Shown piece after piece: positions 22,701-35,249 of a stretch of DNA of 64,000 bases. This DNA is from Collybiopsis luxurians FD-317 M1. Lineage: Eukaryota; Basidiomycota; Agaricomycetes; Agaricales; Omphalotaceae. Positions within the stretch are counted from its first letter, which is position 1, and each line of letters starts with the position of its first letter. The stretch covers positions 481,236-545,235 of the forward strand of contig KN834781.1 of the NCBI GenBank assembly GCA_000827265.1, given 5' to 3'. A program made the translations under genes and the position numbers. A model generated the notes under the pieces. It searched no databases, had not been told where the DNA came from, and was given only the letters and a program-made list of their open reading frames with translations.

Positions 22701-23652
22701 GTGCTCGTTCTTTAATTAACCTCGCCCGTACAAGTCGCCAGTCATCCAACATTCGGTTCCTTTTTACTTCTTCGATTGCCTCGACGCAGTCTTGGGATAC
22801 CTCGAAGGGTCTTTATCCAGAAGAAGTGGTGATGGATGCCAAGTACGCTGTGGGATCGGGATACGGAGAAAGTAAATATGTGACTGAACGGGTAGGTTTT
22901 GTCTATACTTGATTGAACTCGATTAATAATCCTATTCAGATTTTGGCTCGAAGCGGCCTACAAGCAACATCTTTCAGGATCGGTCAAGTCGCCGGCGGAG
23001 AACCCAACGGAGCTTGGGCAACGACGGACTGGCTCCCAATCCTTGTTAAATCCAGTCTTACGTTGAATAAGCTTCCTGATGCCCATGGAGTATGTTTTCG
23101 AATTTATTTTCCTGTCATTCAAGTCTAAATTCTAATGCAATCAGTTCGTTTCTTGGGTTCCAATGGACGCTGTAACTCAAGCGTTGCTTGATACAGTGTT
23201 TCTTGCCAATGCTGCACCGATCGCTGTAAATATTGTGCACCCCAATCCCACAAGTTGGTCGACTGTCATGCAGCACATTCGACAGGCTCTCATTCGCGAA
23301 AAGGGACTCTCGCCCAATGCTATACCTTTGATCCCCATCCAGCAGTGGATTTCGGATATCGAACAACACTCCAATAACCCATCAGATGATCTCGTGAGTT
23401 TGCCAAATTAGTCATTCTTCAAGCACATCGTGCTCATCGTTCTATTCTTCGTAGCCTGCTCTAAAGCTATTGGAATTCTTCAAGAACGTGGCGAAAGCCG
23501 ATGACCCCAGTAACAGAGGTGAAAGCATGCGCACTACACCGTTGAAGCTTGAAAATGTGAAGGCTGTCAGCCCGAGAATGAGGAAGCTTGAACCACTCGC
23601 TGAGACTACTGCAGATCAGTGGGTCAAGTACTGGATACGGTCTGGGATGTAG
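19711..23652 (+). CDS. NRPS-like adenylate-forming reductase (A-T-R)
   Basis: Fourteen exons, 3213 nt, 1070 residues, frame closed: 19711-19998, 20053-20407, 20464-20765, 20824-21033, 21098-21204, 21262-21351, 21404-21529, 21581-21742, 21801-21965, 22025-22556, 22613-22891, 22940-23089, 23145-23393, 23455-23652. The adenylation domain (about 1-540) has the A3 motif HSSGSTGFPKA near 190, the FGGTEFG block and IGRIDDVIIHSSGEK. The carrier domain has GFDSIMA with the phosphopantetheine Ser at about 602, its codon split by an intron. The thioester reductase domain (about 690-1060) has LLTGSTGNIGAELL and the YGESKYV catalytic Tyr/Lys. Such enzymes activate a carboxylic acid, hold it as a thioester and release it as an aldehyde. 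The basidiomycete relatives are known for aryl and amino acid reduction. No condensation domain is present. The substrate cannot be read from the sequence. Confidence 0.93.
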
Positions 23653-23868
23653 ATGAATTGTTCAACTCATAGGAAAGCTTTCCTTCCAGTTGGGGTCCTT
23701 TCAAGCTCAAAGCTATGAATACCTCCTCAGGCCACTGTGTACTTGTTCGATAAGATGATCGTTACTCTCCATATCTAATTTGGTAGGCCAAAGTTGAAAC
23801 AAGTCTACGAAATACATACAAGCTCTATGACTGCAGAATGAAACAAGAAATGTCTAGGTAAACCATTA

Positions 23869-25491
23869 TCACCATGTCTGACTGGGAACGAGATCTTTAC
23901 TGCACGGTTGCACCAGCACATCCTTCAATTTAGAAAGGTTATTGAAGGAGGTACAAGTGCTGAGAGTTTGGGGCGATGTCAATTGATCGTTCGAAAGATC
24001 CTGCTCTAGTTGAAAGTACTTGGAATACTCCTCCTTGGTAAGAAGTAAATGGTCCGGGCAAGATGGGCAAACCAACTCCGGCTGGGCTTCACCGAATCTC
24101 TTGATCCAGTCCTTCACATCTTTTCGGGCCATCATCACTTCTTCAATCTGGTAGTCTGGAGCACCGCACTCTATCCACGTATCAATAAATGCATTTACAA
24201 CGGTTGTTTTCCAGGTGAACCCCATTTTCTTGAATTGATCTTTCGTTTCCAGAATAGTCCACAACTGTGGGATGGCCTCGGTGCCCATTCGCAACTCAAG
24301 ATAATCCATGCGCGTCGTCCTCGCAGGAATCTGGACCTGGTCCCTCTGCCCTGCGTTCCAAATGCCAGTAAGCAGCATTGAGCCAGCAAGGAAGCGGAGG
24401 CTTTCGTGATATGAGATGAGGTGCGCAAGAACGTCGTCGGATACTGCAAATTTGGCATGATTGATCATATTGCTTACCCGTATGACAGAGGTGGTAGGCG
24501 GGAAGCGCTGCGCTTCGGCAGCGGAGTGGAATGCATTTTTGAGCTCAGAAAGCCGATATGGGGGAACAGCTCCAGTCCGTGAAGGTAGGGAAGAACTGGT
24601 AGGATTCTGGGAGGGCTCCGGATGGACGACCTTCAATTTCTCCAAGGCGGAATGGCTGAAGATCAGGAATGGAAGAGTGCGTCCAGTCATTGAAGCTCGA
24701 GGACATTGATCAAGCATGTGCAACGCAGGATATGTATTGAGGGTGGCCAGAGTTGCCTCGGCGAGGCGGGGAAGCGGTAAGGAAGTTGGGATGTTTGTCA
24801 GAGGTGGGTTTTCTTCGGTAAAGTAACTCGAATCTCTTTCTGGGTGCGGGTACTGGACACCGGCCTGATTTCCCAGAGTAGCAAACGATGCTAGCATGTG
24901 GCGGGAGCCCCTGAAGTTCACCGAGGTAGACGCTGGAATTGACCAATTCTCTTCTCGCCTACCGGATGCAGCAAACGTCTCCCATCCTGTCCCACTGACC
25001 CAGAAGCCGGAGTGGCAGGCGCTAACCCACACGACGATACGCGCTGATGCCGGTTTGAAATTCAGCGAATGCTCCATTTCCTTCACAGTAATGAAGGTAT
25101 TTGTTTCTAAATCCCCTACAAGAATTCCCCCATCACTCTCTCGTCCGTGAGACGAAAAGGCGATGAACAGAACATCGCCAGGGGCCAACTTTTGCGCAAT
25201 TCGTCGGACTTTAGTGAGGAAGGTATGTTTGAGTCGGTCAGGATTAGAAATTATTTGAGACTGATCTGGAAGGGGAACAAGCAGTCTTGGTACGTTATGA
25301 AAGCCCAAGATACACCCTTGGTCGGTTGAACCTTGGTATTCCAGAAGGGGAATAGGCGCGAGGAAAAGAGTCTCGCCTTTATCACGTTCTGTGTCAGCTA
25401 CAGCCCAAGCGAGCTTCGCTGCATCGGCAAGCATCCAGCCATCATCGGGGAGCGAAGATCCGACTAGGATGACAGAGTGTAGTTTCGCCAT
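23869..25491 (-). CDS. Caspase-fold (clan CD) peptidase-like protein
   Basis: A single exon, 540 residues. The ATG at 25491 (MAKLHSVILVGSS) is chosen over a non-ATG start one codon earlier. A hydrophobic strand with FIAFSSHGRESDGG carries the candidate catalytic His (about 115), and RIVVWVSACHSGFW carries the candidate Cys (about 159). This His-Gly plus Ala-Cys-His-Ser-Gly pairing with 44 residues between them is the signature of clan CD peptidases (metacaspase, caspase, legumain). The remaining 370 residues have no domain that I recognise; CPSCPDH near 490 could bind metal. The absence of introns is unusual beside its intron-rich neighbours and may point to retroposition or transfer. It lies tail to tail with the reductase gene (217 bp apart). 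Substrate and role are unknown; cell-death or signalling functions are known for the clan. Confidence 0.72.
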   Translation of the reverse strand: MAKLHSVILVGSSLPDDGWMLADAAKLAWAVADTERDKGETLFLAPIPLLEYQGSTDQGCILGFHNVPRLLVPLPDQSQIISNPDRLKHTFLTKVRRIAQKLAPGDVLFIAFSSHGRESDGGILVGDLETNTFITVKEMEHSLNFKPASARIVVWVSACHSGFWVSGTGWETFAASGRREENWSIPASTSVNFRGSRHMLASFATLGNQAGVQYPHPERDSSYFTEENPPLTNIPTSLPLPRLAEATLATLNTYPALHMLDQCPRASMTGRTLPFLIFSHSALEKLKVVHPEPSQNPTSSSLPSRTGAVPPYRLSELKNAFHSAAEAQRFPPTTSVIRVSNMINHAKFAVSDDVLAHLISYHESLRFLAGSMLLTGIWNAGQRDQVQIPARTTRMDYLELRMGTEAIPQLWTILETKDQFKKMGFTWKTTVVNAFIDTWIECGAPDYQIEEVMMARKDVKDWIKRFGEAQPELVCPSCPDHLLLTKEEYSKYFQLEQDLSNDQLTSPQTLSTCTSFNNLSKLKDVLVQPCSKDLVPSQTW

Positions 25492-25817
25492 CAATGTAGA
25501 AGTTCAAGCGAAAAAATAGGGGTCAGACAGTACGACCAATCTGGTTGCAGTGGGATTCGGGGCACCAGCGCTTCAATACGTCATAAAACTTTCACGAATC
25601 CGCTCAGTAAACATGCACAAAAGTACCAGTAGCACTGATGAATATTGAGAGAGGTTCCCCCTGGTTAGTCCAAGATACACTCTAAGTGTAATCGTGCAGT
25701 AGCGCAGTAAACTGGCTGTTCGGGAATCGGACCTTGTAACAATCCTATCCTGTTCTCATCGATCTCATCTGCCACTACTGGACTTTGCTGTCTGAGCTGA
25801 GCCTGCACCATGGTCAG

Positions 25818-26480
25818 CTAGGCTGTATGGCGGCTAGAACAATATTTAGTCTGAAGCAGCGCACGAGATTTTTGGCGATCGCTAAAGTGCACCGTCCTTT
25901 GTGGCCTGTCTGTCCTCGTAGCTGCTGCCAGGGCTAAGCATTCCGCCTCGAAGTGATTGTCCCGGAGGTGAGGGCGGAGGCGCGCGGTAATTTCCTCGAC
26001 ATCATCTTCGTTAGCTTCCCAGGTCCGGTAAGTGATAGAGTCCTTATCCTCCAGTCTATCATTTAAGACACCAATGACCTTTGCGATTTTATGCGGTATC
26101 GCACCCTTCTTTCGACATCTGTCGACTTCGTCACCAAGGACTTCGCGTCCTTTACTGGGAAATAGAAGCCTGGTAATTCTGGTCGATTTGCCTTTTTCTG
26201 AAACAGACCTTAGCACTGTAAACCATTCAAAAGTATTCGATGTCGCGTTTAGTGAGCTTCGGAGGTTGATCCCCAGCTGAATATATCTGCAGGAGCATCT
26301 GCTCTGCATTCTTCCAGGTCTTCCCTTGGATGACATGCTGTACGCCTGCGGAAGAATATCTAATGATATAATCGGGCACGCTGATGGACAAGGTACGTGT
26401 AGGCGAAGGACTTTACATAAATCGATGTCTCTGTCGTCGCAGAGTCGAATATAGAGAACTAACTGGGGACCTCGTCGGAT
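25818..26480 (-). pseudogene. Hypothetical protein gene, probably with one frameshift
   Basis: The minus strand carries two protein-like blocks in different frames. Upstream (about 26395 to 26230) reads SVPDYIIRYSSAGVQH, GKTWKNAEQMLLQIYSAG and LTKRDIEYF, then stops. Downstream (26235 to 25818) reads EWFTVLRSV, FPSKGREVLGDEV, DRLEDKDSITYRTW, VEEITARLRPHL and ends ALLQTKYCSSRHTA. The two blocks join smoothly if the run of four A on the plus strand at 26229-26232 had one base fewer. No splice pair explains the shift. I do not recognise the family. It could be a broken gene, or a gene with an error in the run. An open frame of 224 codons also exists without the correction, starting farther upstream, but its N-terminal part looks less protein-like. 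Confidence 0.4.
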
Positions 26481-26499
26481 CTGCTCATGCAATGGTAAG

Positions 26500-27219
26500 A
26501 CTTGGGGAAAGCAAAATCGGCCTTTGCATACCTCTAACTCAGTATAAGTACGAAGCGTCCACCCTTATCAACATATCAAAAAGAAACCATCAATTTCTTG
26601 CGGCTCCGGTAGTGGTACTTCTTCTTGACGTGCTCCAGCGCTTCCCTACGTCCCTTCCTACTTCCTCCTACTTGATCCTTCCTCCCACTACCTAGCTCTT
26701 ACTGTAAAGAATGTAAAGTACTGCACTGAATCAGACAGACCCAAAACTCGGAAGATTCATGTCAAAACTGGGAATAATTGGATGTCGAAATACTCCGCTC
26801 AATTTCAAACTTCAAAGTGAAAAGGAATCAAGGGTCATTACCCTGAACAGGGCATGAAATGCCACTGGATGGTCAAATTATTCGGTTTAATGCAAACATG
26901 ACGTTGCCGATTGTTAATTGTCTGCAAAATTGCAAAGCAGTCAATGTGGTTGATGAGTTTGGACAGGATTTGGCTAGTTTTACGAGCTAGGATGTACTTC
27001 ATGAGAAATTCCTGAATACCTATTGCTCTGGTATAGCGAAATTGGTATTTTATCTTGTTAAAATTTGTGTGCCGACTATAAACTTGAAAGCGGAGGGAAA
27101 GACATGACAGTGAAGTTGGGTGAAATCTGGTTTTCAATGCAATCAGTGGGTTCCCACTCATATTTGTATTACGTATCTAGTTATTTTGTTTACTTCTATG
27201 CATGTTTAAGCACTTACAT
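26500..27219. other. Intergenic, no gene recognised
   Basis: 720 bp that includes a C/T-rich stretch at about 26620-26700. The minus-strand frame 26838-27161 has no recognisable content. Confidence 0.4.
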
Positions 27220-28702
<1,483 letters not shown>

Positions 28703-29953
28703 CGATAATATGACTCGAGCATTTCACATTTGCTGTTATAAATACCATTTGTTGTTTATAAATCATTAGGTATGTTCAGGCCTCGGGCTGATATGCCCTA
28801 ACATGACGCGTTTTGTGATAGATTCATCAAAGGAATCCACCGACGCGGATTCTGTGAATTCAAAAATGACTCACAACACCAATCCTAGGCTCATCGGCCA
28901 ACAATCGCGAGTTGACTGATACAGTTAACTGTTCACCATCTTGGAACAGCCTATCATGTAAAAAACCTAGTTTTCCTCGTCCGTGTGTAGAAGAATGCGA
29001 AGAATACTATCTCATAATGTGTCAATCGGCCAGCTAGAATAATTGTATAGTACGTAGTGAAATCCTTCGCTTGCCTTGCTTCGAATTGTTGTACTTGGCA
29101 AAACTCGAAAGCCGTTAATCCCGCTGCAGACCGGTAAAGCGATGGTGCACCCGTCGTTCGAACAGCCGAGCAGCATAAAGTATCTCTTGCAACTTTTGGC
29201 TCAATGGCTGCAGAATCTGCATCTCGCACGATAAGATGCCGGGCGGCAAAAATACGGCAAAGAGCCAGGGCGCTTACATAATATTTGACTGGAGCCTTGC
29301 AACCAACACTCCGCATTGCTGATTCGCGGCTATTGCACTGATAAAGTTGTGCATATCACCTCTTTCTCGGCCAGTCGCAGGCCAAGCTCTGAATCCAGCC
29401 GCAGGCTAGCCCAATGGAATTCTTGGTACCAAAAAGTTAAAAGTTTCTTTCGCTAACGTATACTGTCCGATTCGCTCTGCAATAAACGCAAAACTCGATT
29501 CTGTGCGATGCGAAATGGCGGGAATCATTCATTTTACGCATCTAATACGTCAACAAATACTTCGAATAGCCTTTCTCAATAGGGAAGACGATGCAGAAGC
29601 GAATTTAAATATCCAGCCTGGCGGAAATTTAACGGAAAAGCAGGACGCCCTTCCCCCGTCCACTTGATCGATTTATTGGAGTTCGTGTCTTTTTCGGGGG
29701 AGTTTCCGCAAGGTACCTCAATGCCTCATCATCCATCCAGTCTTATCTATAGCCACCTCTTTTTGCGAGGGTGCTTATCTTCGCATAGCCGATTTTTGTT
29801 TCCCACATTTGTATGTGTGTCCATTATCTATACCATGGTGTACTAGCCTTTGACATTCCAAGTATAAAGGCACGCCACGATAACGTCTTAATCCCCGCTC
29901 TCTTTCCTGGCCAACCAGCACTTTCACCCCTCGCTTCTTGAATCATTTTTGCC
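28703..29953. other. Divergent intergenic region
   Basis: 1.25 kb between the oxidoreductase and transporter starts, likely holding both promoters. C/T-rich tracts precede the transporter start (about 29895-29950). No gene is recognised; the frame 28954-29316 has no family signal. Confidence 0.45.
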
Positions 29954-32384
29954 ATGGGAGCATCTTCCGAGTTCGACGAGAAGGCCAGCTCGAAGCCGGA
30001 GATTGAGCATCATGTTGAAGTCTCGACCAAGGAAGTTGATACCGCGGCAGCCATCCTTTCGGGTGAAGTTGGGGAGATCGATCCAGCGGAGGCGCTTAGG
30101 ATTCGGTAAACCCTTCTTGTCTCTGGCAGCTAATCTAGTCGAGTAACATCTGTGGACAGTAAGAAGATCGACCGACACATCTTGCCGCTCATGTGTGTGC
30201 TCTACTGGTAAGGATGCTTCATGTACTAAAGAAATGAATGCTAACGAGGGAGTAAAGGGTGCAGTTTATGGATAAGACGACATTGGGAAGCTCAGCGATC
30301 CTGGGTATCACTACCGCCACTCATCTGACGACCAACCAGTGAGTATCTATTGTCTGTTGTACACCATACCCGGATACCAATTCATGTCCATCCAGGTACA
30401 ATTGGTAGGGCTTCTTCGTTTTTCCATCATCAATCAATGTTCACTTTCTCCCGTCAGGCTCGGAACGATCTTTTACTTGAGCTATCTTGTGTTCGAGTAT
30501 CCGCAAAACCTGGCGCTACAGAGGTTCCCAGTCGGAAAATGGATGAGGTGAATTTCAAGGTTTCATCAGCCAACCCTTCCCGTGTGTATATAACTTGAAT
30601 TGTCTAGCTTCAACATCTTTGTATGGGCAATCGCTTTAGCATGTCATGCAGCTTGCAAGAACTTTGCCGGGCTATTCATCGTCCGCCTCATTCTTGGCGC
30701 ATGCGAAGGATCTATCACCGCCGGATTCCTGATTGTTAGTTCAATGTTCTATACGAGAACCGAGCAAACATTGAGGGTTGGCTATTGGTGTACGTCCGAT
30801 TAATTGGCCCCTTCCGTAAATTGATGCTCACCTGAGGGTTCTTTTTGTACATATATAGTCTTGATGAATGGGACAGGTACGACAGATCAAATGTCTTCTC
30901 GCGCGCACACGTCTTCTTAAATTACTATCCCTATCTAGCTCAAGTTATATCTGGCTTTCTCAGCTTTGGCTCTCTGCACATCAAGACAGCGAACTTTGAG
31001 CCTTGGCAGTGGTACGTCTGCAGACGCTGATCATTTGGTAGTTTTTCGCCGTGCTAAATGCTAGGTACAACAGGCTCATGATAATCACTGGTGCCATCAC
31101 CTTCGTGACTGCTATATGCTTCTTGTGCGTGTGGAAAAAGGGACATAACTTCGGATCATAGATTGACTAGTCTTTTACAGCCTGTTCTTCCCTGACAGCC
31201 CAACAAATGCGTGGTTCTTGACTCCGGAAGAACGTGCTCTAGCGGTCCGCCGTATCAAGGAAAATCAGACAGGGGTTGAAAACAAGCACTTCAAGAAAGA
31301 GCAGTACGTTAATTCATGAAATGGTTCAATTCGCGTCATCTCATTCGAATGTCTCTTCTCCAGGATGATCGAAGCCCTTCTGGACCCCAAAACCTGGATG
31401 TTCGCACTCTTCTCCGCGCTCGACAACGTGCCCAACTCGCTAACGAACCAACGCCAACTCATCGTCTCCTCCTTCGGCTTCACCAATCTTCAAACGACCC
31501 TGCTCACCTGCGTCGATGGGTTTATTGAGATTGTGACGATTTACACGGGCGTGAATATCGCTGCGAGGTTTCCGAATAGTCGTGCGTATGTTGGGTTTGT
31601 GTACTTTATACCGAATATTGTTGGGGTGGTTGTGATCAATACGTTGCCGTGGAGTGATAAGGTGGGATTGCTGTTTGGGCAGTGGTTGACAGGGGTTGGG
31701 ACGACGGGGTTTGGTGAGTCGAGTTTTCGTCAGTTTTTGAGATCTCGGCCTTGTTGACATCTGTATTGCTGTGTCATTGTAGTTTTGTCGCTGTCATGGC
31801 TCTCTACTGTGACGGCCGGACATACAAAGAGGATCACTACAAATGCGATTATGCTTTGCGCGTATTGTATTGGAAACGCTGCTGCTCCGTTCATGTGGCA
31901 GGCCAAGTATAAGCCTCGGTGAGGTTTTTTTTGACGCGTTTGATTTCGACTTGTATAGTAATATTGATACTCGCGCGTAGAAACCATGTTCCGTGGACGA
32001 TTATTGGAATTTGCTACGGATGCTGTATGTTATTGCTCTTGGTTATCCGGGTACGTTTTCTTTTTTAGTTATGCGTGCTCATCGCCAATTTTCTTGTGTA
32101 GTTCCATCTGGAGCGTCAAAACAAGTTGCGCGATGCCGAGCCTTACGATGATCGATATGATAATGTTTACATTGAACGGATGAATGAGGATGGAACGGTT
32201 GAGGAATTCAAAGTTGAAAAGGTACCGTACGGTGTTTTTGCATTGACGAGTTGACATTGACCTGTGTTCCTTTTCAACTTGTTCATCGTCTCCTCTGCTC
32301 CTCTTCTTTTCCATTACACGGGATCTATAGGAATTCCTTGACTTGACGGATAAGCAGAATCGGGATTTCAGATATGTATTGTAA
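29954..32384 (+). CDS. MFS transporter, Dal5 (anion:cation symporter) family
   Basis: About a dozen short exons from ATG 29954 to TAA 32384. The N-terminal tail is hydrophilic (MGASSEFDEKASSKPE), then KKIDRHILPLMCVLYW, VQFMDKTTLGSSAILG, YNWLGTIFYLSYLVFEYP and the LILGACEGSITAGF helix. The apparent insert at 30878-30939 is an intron; removing it gives FLMNGTAQVISGFLSFG, the family motif. Later parts are WFLTPEERALAVRRIKENQTG, QRQLIVSSFGFTNLQTTLL, AGHTKRITTNAIMLCAYCIGN and a C-terminal LTDKQNRDFRYVL. Dal5-type proteins (12 membrane helices) take up organic anions such as allantoate, nicotinate or pantothenate with protons at the plasma membrane. The substrate here is unknown. It may serve the nearby reductase and monooxygenase pathway. 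Confidence 0.92.
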
Positions 32385-33296
32385 AGAAAAGAAGTTCGTA
32401 AGAACGTTTTGCGTCGGCTCGACCGTACGAGTATGTCGTTGTCGTCGTCGGGAAAAGGTTACCTGTATTTCGTAGTACATAGCAAAGTCAAAGTCAAAGT
32501 CATGATACAATTGTTTTGTGAAAGGGCTAGTAGGGAGTAGTAAGGGTCAGCATCGAGCTTCAACAGAATATCTGCAGCTCAGACATCTTTCGAGGTACCA
32601 TTCCTTCCGTCAAATGTCAGCGTTATAACTTATCAGAGTTGATATGCCCTTATCATTTATGGACAGAACATGTCAGCCTCAGGTTCTTCGTGATTCATTA
32701 AACCTTGGGTGTTCCTGACTTCTCTTCCTTCTCCTGTTCCTCTGTCTAATATGGACGAGGAGATGAGATCCCGCACTGGGAAAGCCTCAGGCGACGGGCT
32801 CCCGTTTCCGGGCGGTGATCGACCAGCTGAGAGACGGCTTTTAGCACAGGCAAGCACTACGCCCGCAGTTCCACAGCCCACCTGTCAATTAAGTTGCGCA
32901 AACTGGCACAGACAGATATACGGTCTCAAAGCCCATTCATTTGAACTCTTTTTCTGAATTCCAGTCAAACGTCTAGGTCCACGGATGCACAACTCAATTT
33001 CGAATGCGGGATGAGGGATAGGTGATATATGTACCCTATCGTCAAGGAAACTAATAATTTCTTTTTTCCTTTCCTTACAACAGGTCCGCCTATAGGCCTG
33101 GTATTCAATCAGAGTTCTAAACTTGGGGTGTGGGTACATAATACCACATGCGCATGAGCACGTAACAACGGATTAAACGAATTAACTTGTTCGGTATCAT
33201 CCACATATCTTTTCTTCTTACCTTTTTTTTCCCACTTCCACGACCTACGTAGCCTTTTGGCTGCCCTTACTCAGGACTGGCTACCAGCAAGTACAA
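32385..33296. other. Intergenic, no gene recognised
   Basis: 912 bp. Short frames on both strands at 32657-33139 lack family signals. A T-rich stretch lies before the start at 33297. Confidence 0.45.
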
Positions 33297-34787
33297 ATGG
33301 GAAACATGTCGCCGTCCAATCGTAGCTCGAAATCATCTGCTGTTCAAAGTGATGTCAGCAGTACTCCACCTTCTAGCGCATCTGAAGAAGTTCCAAAGAC
33401 TCCAACGTTTCCTCTGTCCCCCGCAGGTTTTTCATCGTCGCTTTCACCCTCTACACCTACTAGGGAAAAAGATCGAACTAGAACTAAAAATGTGAATTGG
33501 GATCGGGACCGGGACCGGGACCGCAGAACGTCCTCATTGCGAGCATCCGTATTTGATGCGTTCGCTGAACTCGGCGCTTTTGAAGAGAACAGCCAAATTG
33601 CTGCTTGGATATTCAACCCCGATTCTGTGGTGGATGATGGTTCGTCGCTTCCTAGGAAGGGTGTCACGGTGAGGTTTGTGGAAAAGTCGGGGAGTAGATT
33701 TAGGGAGAGGTTGAATAGTGATGGGTCGATGAATCTTTTGAATGGGCGAGGAGGGTCGTCGTTGAGGGGGGGTCCTGCTGCTGCTTTGCCTTCGTCCCCA
33801 GTACCTACTCGTCGACCGACGAGGAGATTTTTTAATGGGCTTAGGGCTAGATCTGCGTCGAGGAATAGAGAAGATAAGCGGAGGAAGCCATCTGAAGAGG
33901 TTGTCGACGTTGTCGACGTTCCTGCCTTGCCGTTACCTTCTTCCCCTCAATCACAATCGAAGAAGAGACCGTTCTTGGCGTTTAGGTCAAAGTCGGCTCG
34001 GACAGTACCAACCACGACTTCATATATTTCTTCTCCCCTTCATCCACCGGCATTTCTCGATGCCCCTCGTCCTAGTTTTTGGAGCGATACCAACTACTCC
34101 ACGATGCGCGCAGGATCTTCTGGTCCTGCTAGTCCTGTAAGTCCTGGACTCTCGGAACCGGAATCGGGAGTATCTTCTCCTGGACCTGCTAATGGACTTG
34201 GACACACGTCTACGCCTAGTGTTGCGACGAATGCGAGCTGGGTGCATATCCATGGTTCGGCATCGTTGGATCTTTTACGGAGTCCAGAGAGTTCAGAGTC
34301 GTTGGGGAACCCCTTTCTTCATGGGAATCCGGCTGTTTCGGGTTCTGCAGCATCGTCACCGTCGCCGAAGACGAAAGGGAAGATGAAGGGAGGAGGGGTG
34401 CCTTTTCCGACGGACAAAGAAAAGGACAAGGAGAAGGAGAATAGCGGAGTTGGTTCCTCGGGCTCTGGTACGGGGTCCTCGCAATTGTTAAGAAAGATCT
34501 CCACCGTCGTGGCAAGGTCGTTCTCGACAGTAGATCCGTCTTCACAGTCGCCGGCGAGTCGTCTTGATCCTAATAGCATCAGACGTACGCAGTCTAGGCC
34601 TCCTGAGACGACGGAGGCGAGGATGATGGCGGGGAGCGTTCGCGATTCGAGACGGAGATCGAGACCGAGTTTGGCTGCGTCGTTTGAGACCCCGAGGTAT
34701 GGGTCGAGTAGCGTGTTGACGGTAATGACGGGAAGTGGCGGTGAGCATCCGACTTCGAGAGCTTTGTCGACGATGGAGTTGCTTTAG
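33297..34787 (+). CDS. Ser/Pro/Arg-rich disordered protein, unknown function
   Basis: A single exon, 496 residues, MGNMSPSNRSSKSS to ALSTMELL. Almost the whole protein is low complexity: Ser/Pro/Thr clusters (SPAGFSSSLSPSTPTRE), a basic WDRDRDRDRR run encoded by a repeated GGGACC unit (about 33499-33525), RSASRNREDKRR and Lys/Glu runs (KEKDKEKENSG). One more ordered block, SVFDAFAELGAFEENSQIAAWIFNP (about 82-106), could be a helical binding motif. Many SP and TP sites suggest phosphorylation. No enzyme domain is seen. The long uninterrupted frame with consistent start and the intergenic space around it support a real gene. A role as a regulatory or cytoskeletal scaffold would be a guess. Confidence 0.7.
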   Translation: MGNMSPSNRSSKSSAVQSDVSSTPPSSASEEVPKTPTFPLSPAGFSSSLSPSTPTREKDRTRTKNVNWDRDRDRDRRTSSLRASVFDAFAELGAFEENSQIAAWIFNPDSVVDDGSSLPRKGVTVRFVEKSGSRFRERLNSDGSMNLLNGRGGSSLRGGPAAALPSSPVPTRRPTRRFFNGLRARSASRNREDKRRKPSEEVVDVVDVPALPLPSSPQSQSKKRPFLAFRSKSARTVPTTTSYISSPLHPPAFLDAPRPSFWSDTNYSTMRAGSSGPASPVSPGLSEPESGVSSPGPANGLGHTSTPSVATNASWVHIHGSASLDLLRSPESSESLGNPFLHGNPAVSGSAASSPSPKTKGKMKGGGVPFPTDKEKDKEKENSGVGSSGSGTGSSQLLRKISTVVARSFSTVDPSSQSPASRLDPNSIRRTQSRPPETTEARMMAGSVRDSRRRSRPSLAASFETPRYGSSSVLTVMTGSGGEHPTSRALSTMELL

Positions 34788-35249
34788 GTTTTATTTTGCC
34801 TGCTCCTGGCTTCTGCTTCTCGTGAGATACGCGTATGCGCTTTCTTTTGGTTTGGACTTTGGTTTTTGGTTCCGGATTCGGGAACTCATTCTTCCTTCGT
34901 TAGCGGTTACTGCTGGGTTTTTGAGACTCGAAGGCTTTCTTTATTGGTCCTATGGGTACATACTCGCTTGGTCCTTTGTTTTGATTTCGAACGGTTGATC
35001 TAAAAGGACACTCAAGTATTTTTTTTTAAATAAAAACAAACGCTCTTTCGAAGAATATTCCAACCTTCGTTCATTTGTACTCGTACTACATACTCTATAT
35101 ATCCATAATCTAGTGCTTTGTAAAACACTCAAAATGAAGTTTGAAAGTAGTCCCGAGTCACTGAGTCGGGTATGCGCCGCTTTGACCGACGGCGGCCCGC
35201 TACGGTGCGCAGGCGTTCCCGCTTCTCCCTTTCTTTTCACCCCTCTGCC
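34788..35249. other. Intergenic, lyase promoter side
   Basis: 462 bp. A TATATA run at about 35096-35102 lies 150 bp before the lyase start. No gene is seen. Confidence 0.4.

Noticed and set aside
30878..30939. Insertion in the transporter protein
   Set aside because: It has GT and AG borders, and its removal restores the NGTAQVISG family motif, so it is an intron.
33344..34748. Minus-strand Arg/Ser-rich frames opposite the disordered protein
   Set aside because: They arise from codon bias of the low-complexity plus-strand gene.
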